Of a stretch of 64,000 bases of DNA, positions 51,708-60,683 are shown piece by piece. Positions within the stretch are counted from its first letter, which is position 1; every line of letters starts with the position of its first letter. The notes beneath the pieces are model-generated. The model had not been told where the DNA came from and searched no databases. It was given only the letters and a program-made list of their open reading frames with translations. This DNA is from a virus. Both the position numbers and the translations under genes were made by a program. The DNA lies in IMG/VR virus record IMGVR_UViG_3300020404_002009, positions 1 through 64,000 of that record; one strand, written 5' to 3'.

Positions 51708-52309
51708 AAGCACTTATCCGATCTAGGCTTCATAATGAATAGATTAAAAGTAATTCTATTTGTAGTTTGGTTGCTCTCATAGGAATGCCATGTTTTATTT
51801 TGTTGTCCACAAAAAATAAATGTTGAATTAGGTTTCCATTCTGCTTCTTTAGTGAAAGCATCTTCGGATTGTGCAGTATACATTTTAGTTCCAACATTTT
51901 GTTTAGGTGAGATATACGTTACTGAACTCCAGGTTTTCTCTAAACCTTCTTGATGGATATAAAATTTATAAGGCAAAGGTGGTGTAATGTTGATGTGTGC
52001 GTTTATACCGAGCGTTGGATATTTTCTATAGGCCGGATATACATCATGCACCTCTTTAATATTTTGAAATAATTTTTCACATATGTCCACAGTTTCAGCA
52101 TAAAAATCTATACCATAGTCCTTGTAGTCCTTTGGATGTATCTGTATCAACTTGTCTGTTGTAATATGCGATAATTTTGTTAAGCAAACATCTGTGAGTT
52201 TTTCAAAAGTATTTTCGTCAAAAGTATCGGTCAGTATTTGATGAGGCCATGGTTCTAAATTGACTTCTGTGTTTAAACACTTATCCAAGAATCTTTGTCC
52301 AACACTCAT
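51695..52309 (-). CDS. 2OG-Fe(II) oxygenase-like protein (third, weak)
   Basis: The 204-residue protein has YIHQEGL, which may supply a His-x-Glu metal pair, a WSSVTYISP strand and later KTWHSYESN followed by TTNRITFNLF (distal His and 2OG Arg). The order resembles the prolyl-hydroxylase/cupin group but Glu replaces the usual Asp. It would hydroxylate a sugar or lipid in the island. Confidence is lower than for the other two oxygenase-like genes. Confidence 0.45.
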   Translation of the reverse strand: MSVGQRFLDKCLNTEVNLEPWPHQILTDTFDENTFEKLTDVCLTKLSHITTDKLIQIHPKDYKDYGIDFYAETVDICEKLFQNIKEVHDVYPAYRKYPTLGINAHINITPPLPYKFYIHQEGLEKTWSSVTYISPKQNVGTKMYTAQSEDAFTKEAEWKPNSTFIFCGQQNKTWHSYESNQTTNRITFNLFIMKPRSDKCFYPL

Positions 52310-52740
52310 TTTTTACTCGCCATTAGTTCGTTAAATTTTTTCTTGTTTATGTCTAGTTGTATAAAAGGTCTTCTAATATATTTTTTTACTTTAGAATCAT
52401 CAATTATTATGTCATTACTACTTGTTATAATAATTGCATTTGGATAGTATGCAATTTTTTTACCGCCAAGTATTATATGCGGTGGCCTAGTTCTATCGTT
52501 CCTTTCCCTAAAGCACCATATTGCAATGATATCTCTTTTTAAATCTATTTCGGAAATATCTTCTTTAAATTCAAAACCTATTTTATATTTCTCGTCAAAC
52601 TCCTGCCACAATTGGTGGTCTAGGTCGTTTTGATTTTCGTATAACTTATCGTATTCCTTTTCTTCTATCAAGTTAATAACATGAATATGCGGAACGGGGT
52701 CGTTGTGGATATGTTTGTCTTTTAGTTTATGCCAGTCCAT
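52306..52740 (-). CDS. Hypothetical protein (144 aa)
   Basis: The ATG at 52740 overlaps the stop of the GT8-like gene as TAATG; a longer start at 52776 is not preferred. The product is charged, with no membrane segment and a basic C-terminus. No family is recognised. It ends 4 bases inside the start of the oxygenase-like gene. Confidence 0.5.
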   Translation of the reverse strand: MDWHKLKDKHIHNDPVPHIHVINLIEEKEYDKLYENQNDLDHQLWQEFDEKYKIGFEFKEDISEIDLKRDIIAIWCFRERNDRTRPPHIILGGKKIAYYPNAIIITSSNDIIIDDSKVKKYIRRPFIQLDINKKKFNELMASKK

Positions 52741-53414
52741 TATGCACTGAATAAATTGATTGCTTCTTTTTTCCAATCATCCGAGTACTCACAATTTCTG
52801 TATCCATCAAACCATGGTCCGCCTTCGGTATAGTGTAATATCTTGGGCGAGCCGTCTTCTGGTTCTCTGTACCAACCAACTAGCCAATTGAAGTTGTGAG
52901 GTAAATCACCAATTTCCGAGTCTTCAAGCCAACTAAATCTATGTAAGAATTTTGGCGTCTGTTGGTTAAGAAATTCTGGTGTAAGCATTTTATTTTTTTC
53001 GTGTTCGCAATTCCAAAGGACCATGCTTGACCAGTTTTTTCTAGGATACACGGTTTGCACTTGTCCATCCATTTTGGTTGTTTCTTTTGGTGTATAGTCA
53101 TGCTGTACGCAAACTACTGCTTTACTAGGATCCATATACTTGGTAAGCATATGGCTCGGAACTTTCCATAGGAAATCACAGTCACAGAACACTGCCCATC
53201 CTTTGAAATCGTTTAGGTAAGGGACAAAAAATCTTGTAAATGTAAATTCTGTTGATGCAAGTTTATCCTTTTCACGTGTGTAAATTCCTTGAGCTCTCAT
53301 GTCGTTTTGTTTAAGTGGTACAACTTCTGCTGACGGGTCTCTACGCTTGATACTGTGTTCGCATACTTGGTATGCTATGTCTTCCCTTGAATCCCAACCT
53401 ACGTATATTTTCAT
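52740..53414 (-). CDS. GT8-like glycosyltransferase
   Basis: From the ATG at 53414 the 224-residue protein begins KIYVGWDSRED and has AVFCDCDFLW (the DxD motif, read CDCD). It ends with ILHYTEGGPWFDGY, a His-containing loop typical of the GT8/glycogenin group. A longer frame to 53450 is not needed. It overlaps the HAD gene as ATGA. Confidence 0.7.
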   Translation of the reverse strand: MKIYVGWDSREDIAYQVCEHSIKRRDPSAEVVPLKQNDMRAQGIYTREKDKLASTEFTFTRFFVPYLNDFKGWAVFCDCDFLWKVPSHMLTKYMDPSKAVVCVQHDYTPKETTKMDGQVQTVYPRKNWSSMVLWNCEHEKNKMLTPEFLNQQTPKFLHRFSWLEDSEIGDLPHNFNWLVGWYREPEDGSPKILHYTEGGPWFDGYRNCEYSDDWKKEAINLFSA

Positions 53415-54040
53415 TTTCTTCCTGATACTAATTTGTGTATGTCTTGCCAATTACTTACACGGATAATATCGGGATGGTTGAAATCTTGATTATATGGATG
53501 ATCTATTATTATAGGTTTTAAACCGTATTTGAGCCCGGCTAATGCATTGTGAGGCTTGTCCTCTACCCAGTATAGTCCGGTGTTATGAAACTCTGCCAAT
53601 GCTGAATCTTTGTCTGCACCAGTGCCTAGTATATGATAGTTTGTAAAAACGTGATCTCCAAATAATTCTCCTAATCTTTTCTTACGTAATTCTTGTGCTG
53701 GGATATCAGAAGTTTGCGATGTGATAGGAATAAAAGTCCAACCCTCAGCCGCTAACAACTTTACCCATGTTTGAGATTCCATCATAGGTCGTTGTGTGCC
53801 CATCCATGCACTTCTATTAAACTCTCTGATTTCTTTTCTTATTTCTGTTTTTGTCAATCCAAAACGTTCTGCCATTTCGTACGTGTTTTCTTTGTTTGGT
53901 AAAAGTCTATACGGATGATACCTTGCACCTCTTTCGTCAAACAAAGTCCTTTGTAGCATCCATTTGGTGAAATGGTGTTCCCATTCCAATAGGACCCCGT
54001 CAACGTCTGTTAGTATTATTCGATTATTTGATATCGGCAT
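53411..54040 (-). CDS. HAD-family phosphatase-like protein (second)
   Basis: The 209-residue protein has ILTDVDGVLLEW, the DxDGV motif, and a later WVEDKPHNA with the final acidic residues. It is similar in layout to the gene at 22295 and may be a polynucleotide or sugar phosphatase. It overlaps the uvsY gene by 17 bases. Confidence 0.7.
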   Translation of the reverse strand: MPISNNRIILTDVDGVLLEWEHHFTKWMLQRTLFDERGARYHPYRLLPNKENTYEMAERFGLTKTEIRKEIREFNRSAWMGTQRPMMESQTWVKLLAAEGWTFIPITSQTSDIPAQELRKKRLGELFGDHVFTNYHILGTGADKDSALAEFHNTGLYWVEDKPHNALAGLKYGLKPIIIDHPYNQDFNHPDIIRVSNWQDIHKLVSGRK

Positions 54041-54485
54041 CTTCCATTCCTGCTACTCTCAGTTTTACAATGTTTGTGATTTGCCATTGTTTCTGATCCA
54101 GTCCTTTGGTGATACCTAAGTATTGATTTCTTATTAATGCAAAGTCATTTACAATCTTTGTTAAATCAACTACATCGTCTTCTCCGTCAACATATTTTTC
54201 AGCATCTCTGCTTGATAATGCTCTGTTGTAGTTTTCTAAAAATTTTTTGAAAGTTTTTGATCTTAGTCTACGAAGTTCTATGTTTAGGTATTCTAATATT
54301 GCTTCAAGTTGTTGTAGTTGTCCAAATCTTTCTTCAACTATTCCTGGCAGTGCGGCACTGGCCCTCTCCAGGTTGCCATAAATTTTGCATTGTTTTTTTG
54401 CTTCTTGCAATTCTGCTTCAAAATATGCAACACAATTTGGAATTTTATCTAAACTTCTGCTTACTTCGTTGTACCAATTAATCAT
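54024..54485 (-). CDS. uvsY: UvsY-like recombination mediator
   Basis: From the ATG at 54485 the product is 153 residues, helical and charged. It ends in WQITNIVKLRVAGMEDADI, a C-terminus typical of UvsY in T4-like marine phages. UvsY loads UvsX onto gp32-covered DNA. uvsX lies 227 bases upstream on the same strand, with one small gene between them, and gp32 follows further upstream. The three act together in recombination. Confidence 0.78.
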   Translation of the reverse strand: MINWYNEVSRSLDKIPNCVAYFEAELQEAKKQCKIYGNLERASAALPGIVEERFGQLQQLEAILEYLNIELRRLRSKTFKKFLENYNRALSSRDAEKYVDGEDDVVDLTKIVNDFALIRNQYLGITKGLDQKQWQITNIVKLRVAGMEDADIK

Positions 54486-54711
54486 CGTCGCCGTATCCGT
54501 CTGAATCATCTTCATCTTCGAACACAGTTGCTATTGCTTCTTCAAGTTTTGGATCGTATTCGGCAGATGCTTTGATTTCATCTTGCTCTATTCCTATGTC
54601 TTCTAAACTTTTTATAAAGTCTATAGCCATGTCTGATTTCTGTCTTTCGGGTACGTAGTGAATTATAGAGGTCCATAATCTTTCAATGTCCTCGTGTGTA
54701 AAATCTATCAT
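54478..54711 (-). CDS. Small acidic protein between uvsX and uvsY (77 aa)
   Basis: The acidic 77-residue protein ends in a Glu/Asp-rich tail. Its start follows the uvsX stop directly and its end overlaps the uvsY start. A small conserved gene in this position is common in marine T4-like phages. I do not know its function. Confidence 0.6.
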   Translation of the reverse strand: MIDFTHEDIERLWTSIIHYVPERQKSDMAIDFIKSLEDIGIEQDEIKASAEYDPKLEEAIATVFEDEDDSDGYGDDD

Positions 54712-55764
54712 TTACTCTTTTTCTTCCTCTGTTGGTTCAATGGTTGCAGTTTCTTTGAACTCTGCCATTATCATATCTAATTTATCTCCTACCCATGCTT
54801 TTCTAAATTCTATGTGTTCCTTGCCTTTAGAATCTACATATTTTAGTCTGTTACCCTGCTGTACAAGTAAGCCTTTTTTCTCAAACAAGTCCACAAGTCC
54901 ACTGTAAGGATCCATGCCTGTATCGTATGGAATTTTTACTTGCACTCCTTCAAAAGGTTTAGCATACCTTGTCTTCATAACTTTACAAGCGGCTCTGATA
55001 CCTCTTACATCTGTAACTTTGTTACCTTTTTCGTCTTCTTTTAGTTTTAATTTCTTCATTGCAACCACAATACTTGATGCATAGATAAATCCTTGTCCAC
55101 CTGATATCTTGTCATCTGGATCGAACATATCCTGTGATGCGTATGTGTGGTTAGTTGCTATAAGTCCCACGTTCCAACTTCCAAACATATTAACACAGTT
55201 TCTTACAAGTGCTGTTAATGCCTTAGGCTTTCTACCCAAGTCACCTTTCATCTCGCCTGCTTCAAACTGATTAACATCTGTCGGTGTTAGTAGCATACCC
55301 AAACTATCTATTACGAATAGTACTTTAGGTGCACCTTCTTTGTTGTCTGCGTGTTGGTCTTTGTAACCTTTCATAAACTCTGAAACAGTCTTTGCTACAT
55401 CATCAACCATAGACATACTTAATTTCATTAGTTTGTCTTCCGATGTGTCAACTTTTAATGCTTGTAGCCACTGTTCATCTAATGCATTCTCTGTGTCAAT
55501 CAGTATAACGAATATACCTTGATCTTGTGCATTTTTAATAATGTTGCCTGATGCTATGTATGATTTACCCGCACCAGACTCACCGGCAAGTACTGTAACT
55601 TTGCCTAGGGGAATTCCTTTATTGAAATCGCTAGTCATTAGATAATTCAATGCGTAATTTCCAGTCGATATCCAATCGGTTGGATCACTGAATCCTATGC
55701 CTAGTCCTTGTATTGATTTTGTGATACTTTTTCTAAATTTTGTTGCGTCAAAAACTTTTGTCAT
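54712..55764 (-). CDS. uvsX: UvsX recombinase (RecA family)
   Basis: The 350-residue protein has GESGAGKS (Walker A, 61-68), VLFVIDSLGML (Walker B) and ATNHTYAS, plus ISGGQGFIYASS as in UvsX. Length and motif order match T4 UvsX (about 390 residues). It catalyses strand exchange and acts with UvsY and gp32, both encoded next to it. Confidence 0.95.
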   Translation of the reverse strand: MTKVFDATKFRKSITKSIQGLGIGFSDPTDWISTGNYALNYLMTSDFNKGIPLGKVTVLAGESGAGKSYIASGNIIKNAQDQGIFVILIDTENALDEQWLQALKVDTSEDKLMKLSMSMVDDVAKTVSEFMKGYKDQHADNKEGAPKVLFVIDSLGMLLTPTDVNQFEAGEMKGDLGRKPKALTALVRNCVNMFGSWNVGLIATNHTYASQDMFDPDDKISGGQGFIYASSIVVAMKKLKLKEDEKGNKVTDVRGIRAACKVMKTRYAKPFEGVQVKIPYDTGMDPYSGLVDLFEKKGLLVQQGNRLKYVDSKGKEHIEFRKAWVGDKLDMIMAEFKETATIEPTEEEKE

Positions 55765-55771
55765 AATTTTC

Positions 55772-55870
55772 CTATAACACTATCCAAAGGAGTAATGCAA
55801 CTATTAACACCCATGCAGGTATTTGTTTGTACAATATCCATTCGACAGCCTTTTGTATTTTCTTTTTCAT
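55772..55870 (-). CDS. Small membrane protein (32 aa)
   Basis: The frame from the ATG at 55870 gives a Lys-rich N-terminus and a single hydrophobic helix ending in WIVL. It sits in the gap between gp32 and uvsX. The ribosome binding site is weak. The hydrophobic run and the phage's habit of tiny membrane genes support it. Confidence 0.4.
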   Translation of the reverse strand: MKKKIQKAVEWILYKQIPAWVLIVALLLWIVL

Positions 55871-55887
55871 ATGTTTATTTTACTACA

Positions 55888-55918
55888 CATGGCCCTAACA
55901 GTCAATATCAGGGCCATG
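55888..55918 (-). terminator. Hairpin after gp32 gene
   Basis: CATGGCCCT (55888-55896) and AGGGCCATG (55910-55918) form a perfect 9-bp stem with a 13-base loop. It is just past the gp32 stop. There is no T-run on the reverse strand, so it may stabilise the gp32 mRNA or partly stop transcription into uvsX. Confidence 0.5.
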
Positions 55919-55931
55919 GTAAAATGTCAGA

Positions 55932-56906
55932 TTATTTTGCTTGTCTTGATCTGATCAGTTTCAGTATGTCCTCTGCTCTTTTGGCACTGTCACCTGCTGG
56001 AGCCGTAGCCGCCGCTGGTTGTGGTGCTGGTGCAGATTCTGTTACTGGTGCTGGTTCAGACGCTGGTGCTGGTGTACTTGCCGGTGTTTCTGCCACAGGG
56101 GTCTGTGGTTTAGCCTGGTAAGCCACGCCTGCAGGTCTGAAGTATTGTCCATACTGCTCTAGATCATAAGCCTCACCTTCAACAGATTTTTCAAATAATT
56201 CTTTGATTATTTTTACTTCTGCTTCAGTTGGTTCTTTTGGTCTGAAGTCGTTCAGATTGTGTAATCCGTGTGTCTCGATCGCGGCTCTTTCTGCCTCGTC
56301 TAATGCACGTTCTCTTCTAGACCATTTTGATGTTGAGTAGTCAGCATAACCACCCTTTGTGGTTTTTGTTATCCTGAAGTCTACACCTTTTACGTAATCA
56401 GTTGGCATTTCTTCCATCTCTGGATCCATTAGTGCCCCTCTGATTATGTTGAATATCTGAGGTCCAATTATAAATCTTCTGATTGGATTCTCAGGTGTTG
56501 TGTCTTCTGATAAAGGATTGTTGACTACGAAACCTTGGAATATGTAACTTTTCTTTTTCCAATATTTCCTACCCATGTCCTCCATGCTCTTGTCTTTGAA
56601 CCATGGTCTCACTTCAGTGAGTACAGGACAAGTTTTGCCATACATCTCCATACACGGTACTTGTACTGTAACCGGTCTTGAATCTGTTTGACCCTTTATA
56701 CCATTAAATGGTAACTTGATCATATTTCTTTCAGTCCAGAAAAAAGTATTGTTTGGATCCTTGTCAGGTAAGAATCTAACTACTGCTTCTGAGCCTTCTG
56801 ATATATTCCAGTGTGGGTAGATGGCGTTGTCTCCGCCTGTGTTGGAAGTGGAGCGATTCACTTCTTGAGATTTTAACTTCGCCCTTATTTCAGCCAATGA
56901 TGCCAT
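55932..56906 (-). CDS. 32: Single-stranded DNA-binding protein gp32
   Basis: The 324-residue protein has the gp32 plan: a basic N-terminal region for self-association, a core with RPVTVQVPCMEMYGKTCPV (Cys residues of the zinc site) and many aromatic residues, and a Pro/Ala-rich linker before a short acidic-basic tail. AAAAGGAGG precedes the ATG. gp32 coats ssDNA and coordinates replication, repair and recombination. The linker rich in Ala-Pro is unusual and long. Confidence 0.9.
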   Translation of the reverse strand: MASLAEIRAKLKSQEVNRSTSNTGGDNAIYPHWNISEGSEAVVRFLPDKDPNNTFFWTERNMIKLPFNGIKGQTDSRPVTVQVPCMEMYGKTCPVLTEVRPWFKDKSMEDMGRKYWKKKSYIFQGFVVNNPLSEDTTPENPIRRFIIGPQIFNIIRGALMDPEMEEMPTDYVKGVDFRITKTTKGGYADYSTSKWSRRERALDEAERAAIETHGLHNLNDFRPKEPTEAEVKIIKELFEKSVEGEAYDLEQYGQYFRPAGVAYQAKPQTPVAETPASTPAPASEPAPVTESAPAPQPAAATAPAGDSAKRAEDILKLIRSRQAK

Positions 56907-56962
56907 AATGTAAGCCTCCTTTTATTGTGCCTATGTTGTTTGTGCCTAAATGTATATTAGAC

Positions 56963-56990
56963 ATATAGTTTAATATACAACTATATTTAT
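56963..56990 (-). promoter_or_regulatory. gp32 leader: inverted repeat and late-type box
   Basis: ATATAGTT (56963-56970) and AACTATAT (56979-56986) form an 8-bp inverted repeat with an 8-base loop. On the reverse strand an ATAAATA box lies at 56984-56990. T4 gp32 represses its own translation by binding a structured, AT-rich leader, and this leader could serve the same purpose. That is inference from position. Confidence 0.4.
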
Positions 56991-57006
56991 CTAATGTCTA
57001 GTACTA

Positions 57007-59037
57007 TTATTGGTAAAATGCTAGGTTTTTGATACGATCTATTTGATTGTCGTATGCTTGTTCTTCTTCAGAAAAGAAATCTTCTAGTTGCATTCCAGCA
57101 AGTTCGATTGCGTCTTGTAGTGTGTATTCTTTGTCGCCAACTTTGAATTTGTCGCCTTGTTTCATTCCAGCCGCTTTTGCTTTTCTTACAGCATGAGCGA
57201 ATTCGTTACCCTCGTCTGTTTTGTCAACATATCCAGGTGCACCGGCTTTCATTCTTTTGTAAGCAACTGTTCCACCGTCCTTGTCCGCTTTTGTTACATT
57301 AAGTTTAACAGGATTTTCTTTGTCTTTTTTTTCTGACTCTGGTTCTGGTTTTGGTTCTTCTCTTAATTTTTTGTAATTTTGTTTTAGATACTCTTGAGCC
57401 GCTTCCATGTCATTGCTTTTGAATGCTGATTTACTATCTTTATCTAAGACATCGTAAACCATTTTACCATCTTCACCTTTGTACATACTCACATAAGGTT
57501 TGATAGTTGCTTCGCCTACATTGTCTACCCAACTCTCAAATGCTTCTTGTTCTTTTGCTTTGCCTTTAAGATCTTTCTTAGGTGCAAATTCACCAGGATC
57601 TTTTCTTACTTCGTCTTTGAATGCTGGATCTTTCTGCATTTTTTTGTAGTCGTCGATGTATCTTTTTGCTAATTGTACAGCAATTTTTTTGTTTTTGATG
57701 TAGTCCGGTGTTGGTTTGAATGTTGCTGAATTTTCCTGCTCCATTTCGTCTGCTACTCTTGAAGCAAAGTTTGCCAACCTGTCCTCTTCACCTGATTTAG
57801 TTAAAAGTCTTGATGCTATATCAGAAAGTATAGAACTTAACATCGTATTTTTGTTTGTAAATTTTGTGTTCTGTAACATTTTGTCTGCAGAGTCGTCTTT
57901 TCTTAAAATAAGTTTGCTATCTGGATCTGTTAGGAAAGACTGTACTATTGCTCCATGATCAACAGGTGGCTGTATAGGTGCATCGATTGGTTCTGCATCT
58001 GGCTCAAGTTCGTTGATTGGTTCTTCTTTAGGTGCATTTTCTAATTCTGCCATTACCCTACTAATAAGTGGAAAAGCATCTTCAACTCTGCTGTCTAAAT
58101 TTGTTTGTGTGAATTTTTCTCTTAATTTGTTTACAGTTTCATCGTCTAGTACTTGATCTTCTGCTTTCTTGTAACTCTTGCAACTAGATTCGTAGTGTCC
58201 TTGTTTAGAAAGATTTCTCATGTATTCTCTTAAATTTTCTAGTTGTAATTTTGTATTTTCAATAATATCGCCTGCATTATCATTTAATTGATCTTTGTTG
58301 CTAACATATCTTTGAAATGAATTTAATTTTGCTATGTCTTCTGAAGTTTTAATAATGTGTTCCCCAAACTCGTCATGTGGTCTTCCACCGTTTGCAACGT
58401 GTCTCATCATTGCTCTTGCACCTGCTAGGTGTGTCATTGGATACTTGAATCTTTCACCGTCTTCGTTCTCAATGTATAATGATTGTATCTGTCTTGATCT
58501 TGCTCCTGGCACAGTCTCGTCAACTTTGCCTTTGTGTCTGATTATCAATTTTGTTTTGTCTAGATTTTCGTATGAACGTTTGGCAGTGCCTGTCAGGCCT
58601 TCATTAACGCCTGCTAATTTTGTAATTCTTGCTAATTCTTCTGACATTTCATCAGTATTTACCGTTTTGTTCGTATCTGCAAGATTTTCATAATCCTGCT
58701 TCGTTAGGTTGTTTTTTGTGATATCTCTAACATCAAATCCTAATTGATGCTCCACAGCAAAGTCTTTGAGCTCTTTTAAGAATGCGTACCACTCGTCTCT
58801 GCTGTCCTCGTCTATTTTACTAACAAGATCTCTATTATAATACACTTTCATGTGTTCGCCGTCTGCAAGACTAATGCTTACAGCACCAAAAGTATCAGCA
58901 TCTTCTCTGAATTCAAATTCAAAAAATACTGCACTGTTTGGATCAGCGGTAGCGGCGCCATTTTCGTCGCCTAAACGTATGTTTGCAAACTGTGATCTAA
59001 TTTTGTTGAATAGGTCTACTGAGTTTTTTGGATTCAT
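57007..59037 (-). CDS. Large predicted virion or capsid-assembly protein (676 aa)
   Basis: The 676-residue protein is acidic and charged, with a long low-complexity Glu/Lys/Pro stretch near residues 560-590. It contains ITKLAGVNEG, a short motif also seen as LKLAGVEQ in the gene at 60684, so the two probably belong to the same structural set. ATAAATA lies 6 bases before the ATG. It lies next to the terminase gene, as virion genes do in T4-like phages. I cannot name it more closely. Confidence 0.55.
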   Translation of the reverse strand: MNPKNSVDLFNKIRSQFANIRLGDENGAATADPNSAVFFEFEFREDADTFGAVSISLADGEHMKVYYNRDLVSKIDEDSRDEWYAFLKELKDFAVEHQLGFDVRDITKNNLTKQDYENLADTNKTVNTDEMSEELARITKLAGVNEGLTGTAKRSYENLDKTKLIIRHKGKVDETVPGARSRQIQSLYIENEDGERFKYPMTHLAGARAMMRHVANGGRPHDEFGEHIIKTSEDIAKLNSFQRYVSNKDQLNDNAGDIIENTKLQLENLREYMRNLSKQGHYESSCKSYKKAEDQVLDDETVNKLREKFTQTNLDSRVEDAFPLISRVMAELENAPKEEPINELEPDAEPIDAPIQPPVDHGAIVQSFLTDPDSKLILRKDDSADKMLQNTKFTNKNTMLSSILSDIASRLLTKSGEEDRLANFASRVADEMEQENSATFKPTPDYIKNKKIAVQLAKRYIDDYKKMQKDPAFKDEVRKDPGEFAPKKDLKGKAKEQEAFESWVDNVGEATIKPYVSMYKGEDGKMVYDVLDKDSKSAFKSNDMEAAQEYLKQNYKKLREEPKPEPESEKKDKENPVKLNVTKADKDGGTVAYKRMKAGAPGYVDKTDEGNEFAHAVRKAKAAGMKQGDKFKVGDKEYTLQDAIELAGMQLEDFFSEEEQAYDNQIDRIKNLAFYQ

Positions 59038-59049
59038 ATAGCGTATTTA

Positions 59050-60642
59050 TTATCCTGTGAACGATCCAAATATAGGCATTGGCGTAACTTCGCTGGTTCT
59101 GTCTGTCCACTTTTCGAATATTTTAGGGTCAAAATCGGCCAAGACCTTCATCATACGAGTCATTAATAAACAAGCACTTACAAGGTCATCATGCTGTCCT
59201 GGTTTTGCTTTGTAACTTAACCCCGACGCAACAAAGTCCTTCATTTCTGATATCAGCAGTTGAGAGTTTATTTTCATTTTGCCACCTTCGACAAGTTCCT
59301 TAAATTTTGTACAGGCGTCAATCTTATGTTTGGCTGTGGTATTGAATCCTCTTCTGAATTTCCTCCTGTGTCCTTTACGTATCGGTTCACTTAAGAACAT
59401 TCCCATTATATTTTCTTCCCCAATATCCATCACACGCATAAGTGCGGCTTCACCTATTGTATTGTTTTCCATGCTGTAGAAAATTTGTGGTGTTGCACTG
59501 GCATCTTTCTCCATAATTGTATCATGAATATGTTTGTTGATGCCTTGCAAGATTCTTACTTGTTGATTCATTGGAGTCATATTGTGATGCCATTCACCTA
59601 TTTGTTCAAATGTAGGCAGTTCAAATATTTGTATAGCGGCAAAATCTCCTCCTGTACCCATACTAGGATCCAAAGAAACCATATATGTGTGTCCTGGAGT
59701 TGGTCTCTTAAACCAACGTACCTGTCCTGTTGTCTCCACAGGTGTTGTTCCTTCCATATCTGCTAAAGTTAAACTGCTGATTAAAGTTTCGTCAAAAATT
59801 AAGAATTCACACTCGTGTTCCCTACGGAATCTTTCTTCACCAATTCTGGCTCGTTCTGCATCTGCCCAGGCTTCGTCTCTATCCGGGTGTTCAGACCAGT
59901 GAGCCTTCATGGCATAAAAGCCATTTGTTCCGGTTATCTTATCATTTCCATATTCGTCAAATCTCTTGTTTGCTTCTTTCCAAATCATAGCGAACTGATC
60001 TTCGTCACTATTAGGTGTTGATGTAATCATACATTTACCACCTGTACTCAAAGTTGGAGATAGTGATGTCCAAAATTCTTTGGCTTTTTCTGGTGGTTGC
60101 ACGAAAGCAAACTCATCACAGTAAATCAATGTTAGTGACATACCCCTACCTGTGTTTTCTGTAGTAGTAGTCGCCATTATTTTTGATCCATTATCAAATT
60201 CTATAGAGTTTCTGTTATATTGGTTTACCCCTGCCTTGATCCATGAAGGCAACATCTCATATGCATAACGCACCCTTGACATGATATCTGATGCACCAGC
60301 ATATTTGTGCGCCGCTATTAAGATCTGTGAGTCGGGTCTAAACATTGCATACCAAATAAGGTAACCGGATGCACATGTGGTCTTACCTGTTTGCCTTGGT
60401 AACATAGCAATGCTAAATCTATGATTGTTGTAACTTTCTATCAATCTTTCTTGATAAGGAAAGGGTTGAAAGGCCATTTCGCCTTTTGTAGGATGTTGAA
60501 TTTTCATGAATTTTTTCATGAAATATATTGGGCCGGTGTTAGGGTCCATGCACTTTTCTAATTGTTCTACCTGTTCCTTAGAATATTTGTGCTTCTTATT
60601 GGCCTTTTTTATTTGGTCTGAATCTAAACTTACGTATGCCAT
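59050..60642 (-). CDS. 17: Terminase large subunit (gp17)
   Basis: The 530-residue protein has RQTGKT (Walker A, 83-88), LIYCDEFAF (Walker B with catalytic Glu) and SLDPSMGTGGDFAAIQIF, the first nuclease Asp motif of the C-terminal RNase H-like domain. Length is near T4 gp17 (610). It packages DNA into proheads. TTAAATA lies 7 bases before the ATG with no Shine-Dalgarno. It belongs to the late gene set. Confidence 0.93.
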   Translation of the reverse strand: MAYVSLDSDQIKKANKKHKYSKEQVEQLEKCMDPNTGPIYFMKKFMKIQHPTKGEMAFQPFPYQERLIESYNNHRFSIAMLPRQTGKTTCASGYLIWYAMFRPDSQILIAAHKYAGASDIMSRVRYAYEMLPSWIKAGVNQYNRNSIEFDNGSKIMATTTTENTGRGMSLTLIYCDEFAFVQPPEKAKEFWTSLSPTLSTGGKCMITSTPNSDEDQFAMIWKEANKRFDEYGNDKITGTNGFYAMKAHWSEHPDRDEAWADAERARIGEERFRREHECEFLIFDETLISSLTLADMEGTTPVETTGQVRWFKRPTPGHTYMVSLDPSMGTGGDFAAIQIFELPTFEQIGEWHHNMTPMNQQVRILQGINKHIHDTIMEKDASATPQIFYSMENNTIGEAALMRVMDIGEENIMGMFLSEPIRKGHRRKFRRGFNTTAKHKIDACTKFKELVEGGKMKINSQLLISEMKDFVASGLSYKAKPGQHDDLVSACLLMTRMMKVLADFDPKIFEKWTDRTSEVTPMPIFGSFTG

Positions 60643-60683
60643 AACGTAGTATTTAATACCTTAAAGTGTGGAGGAAAACTAAC

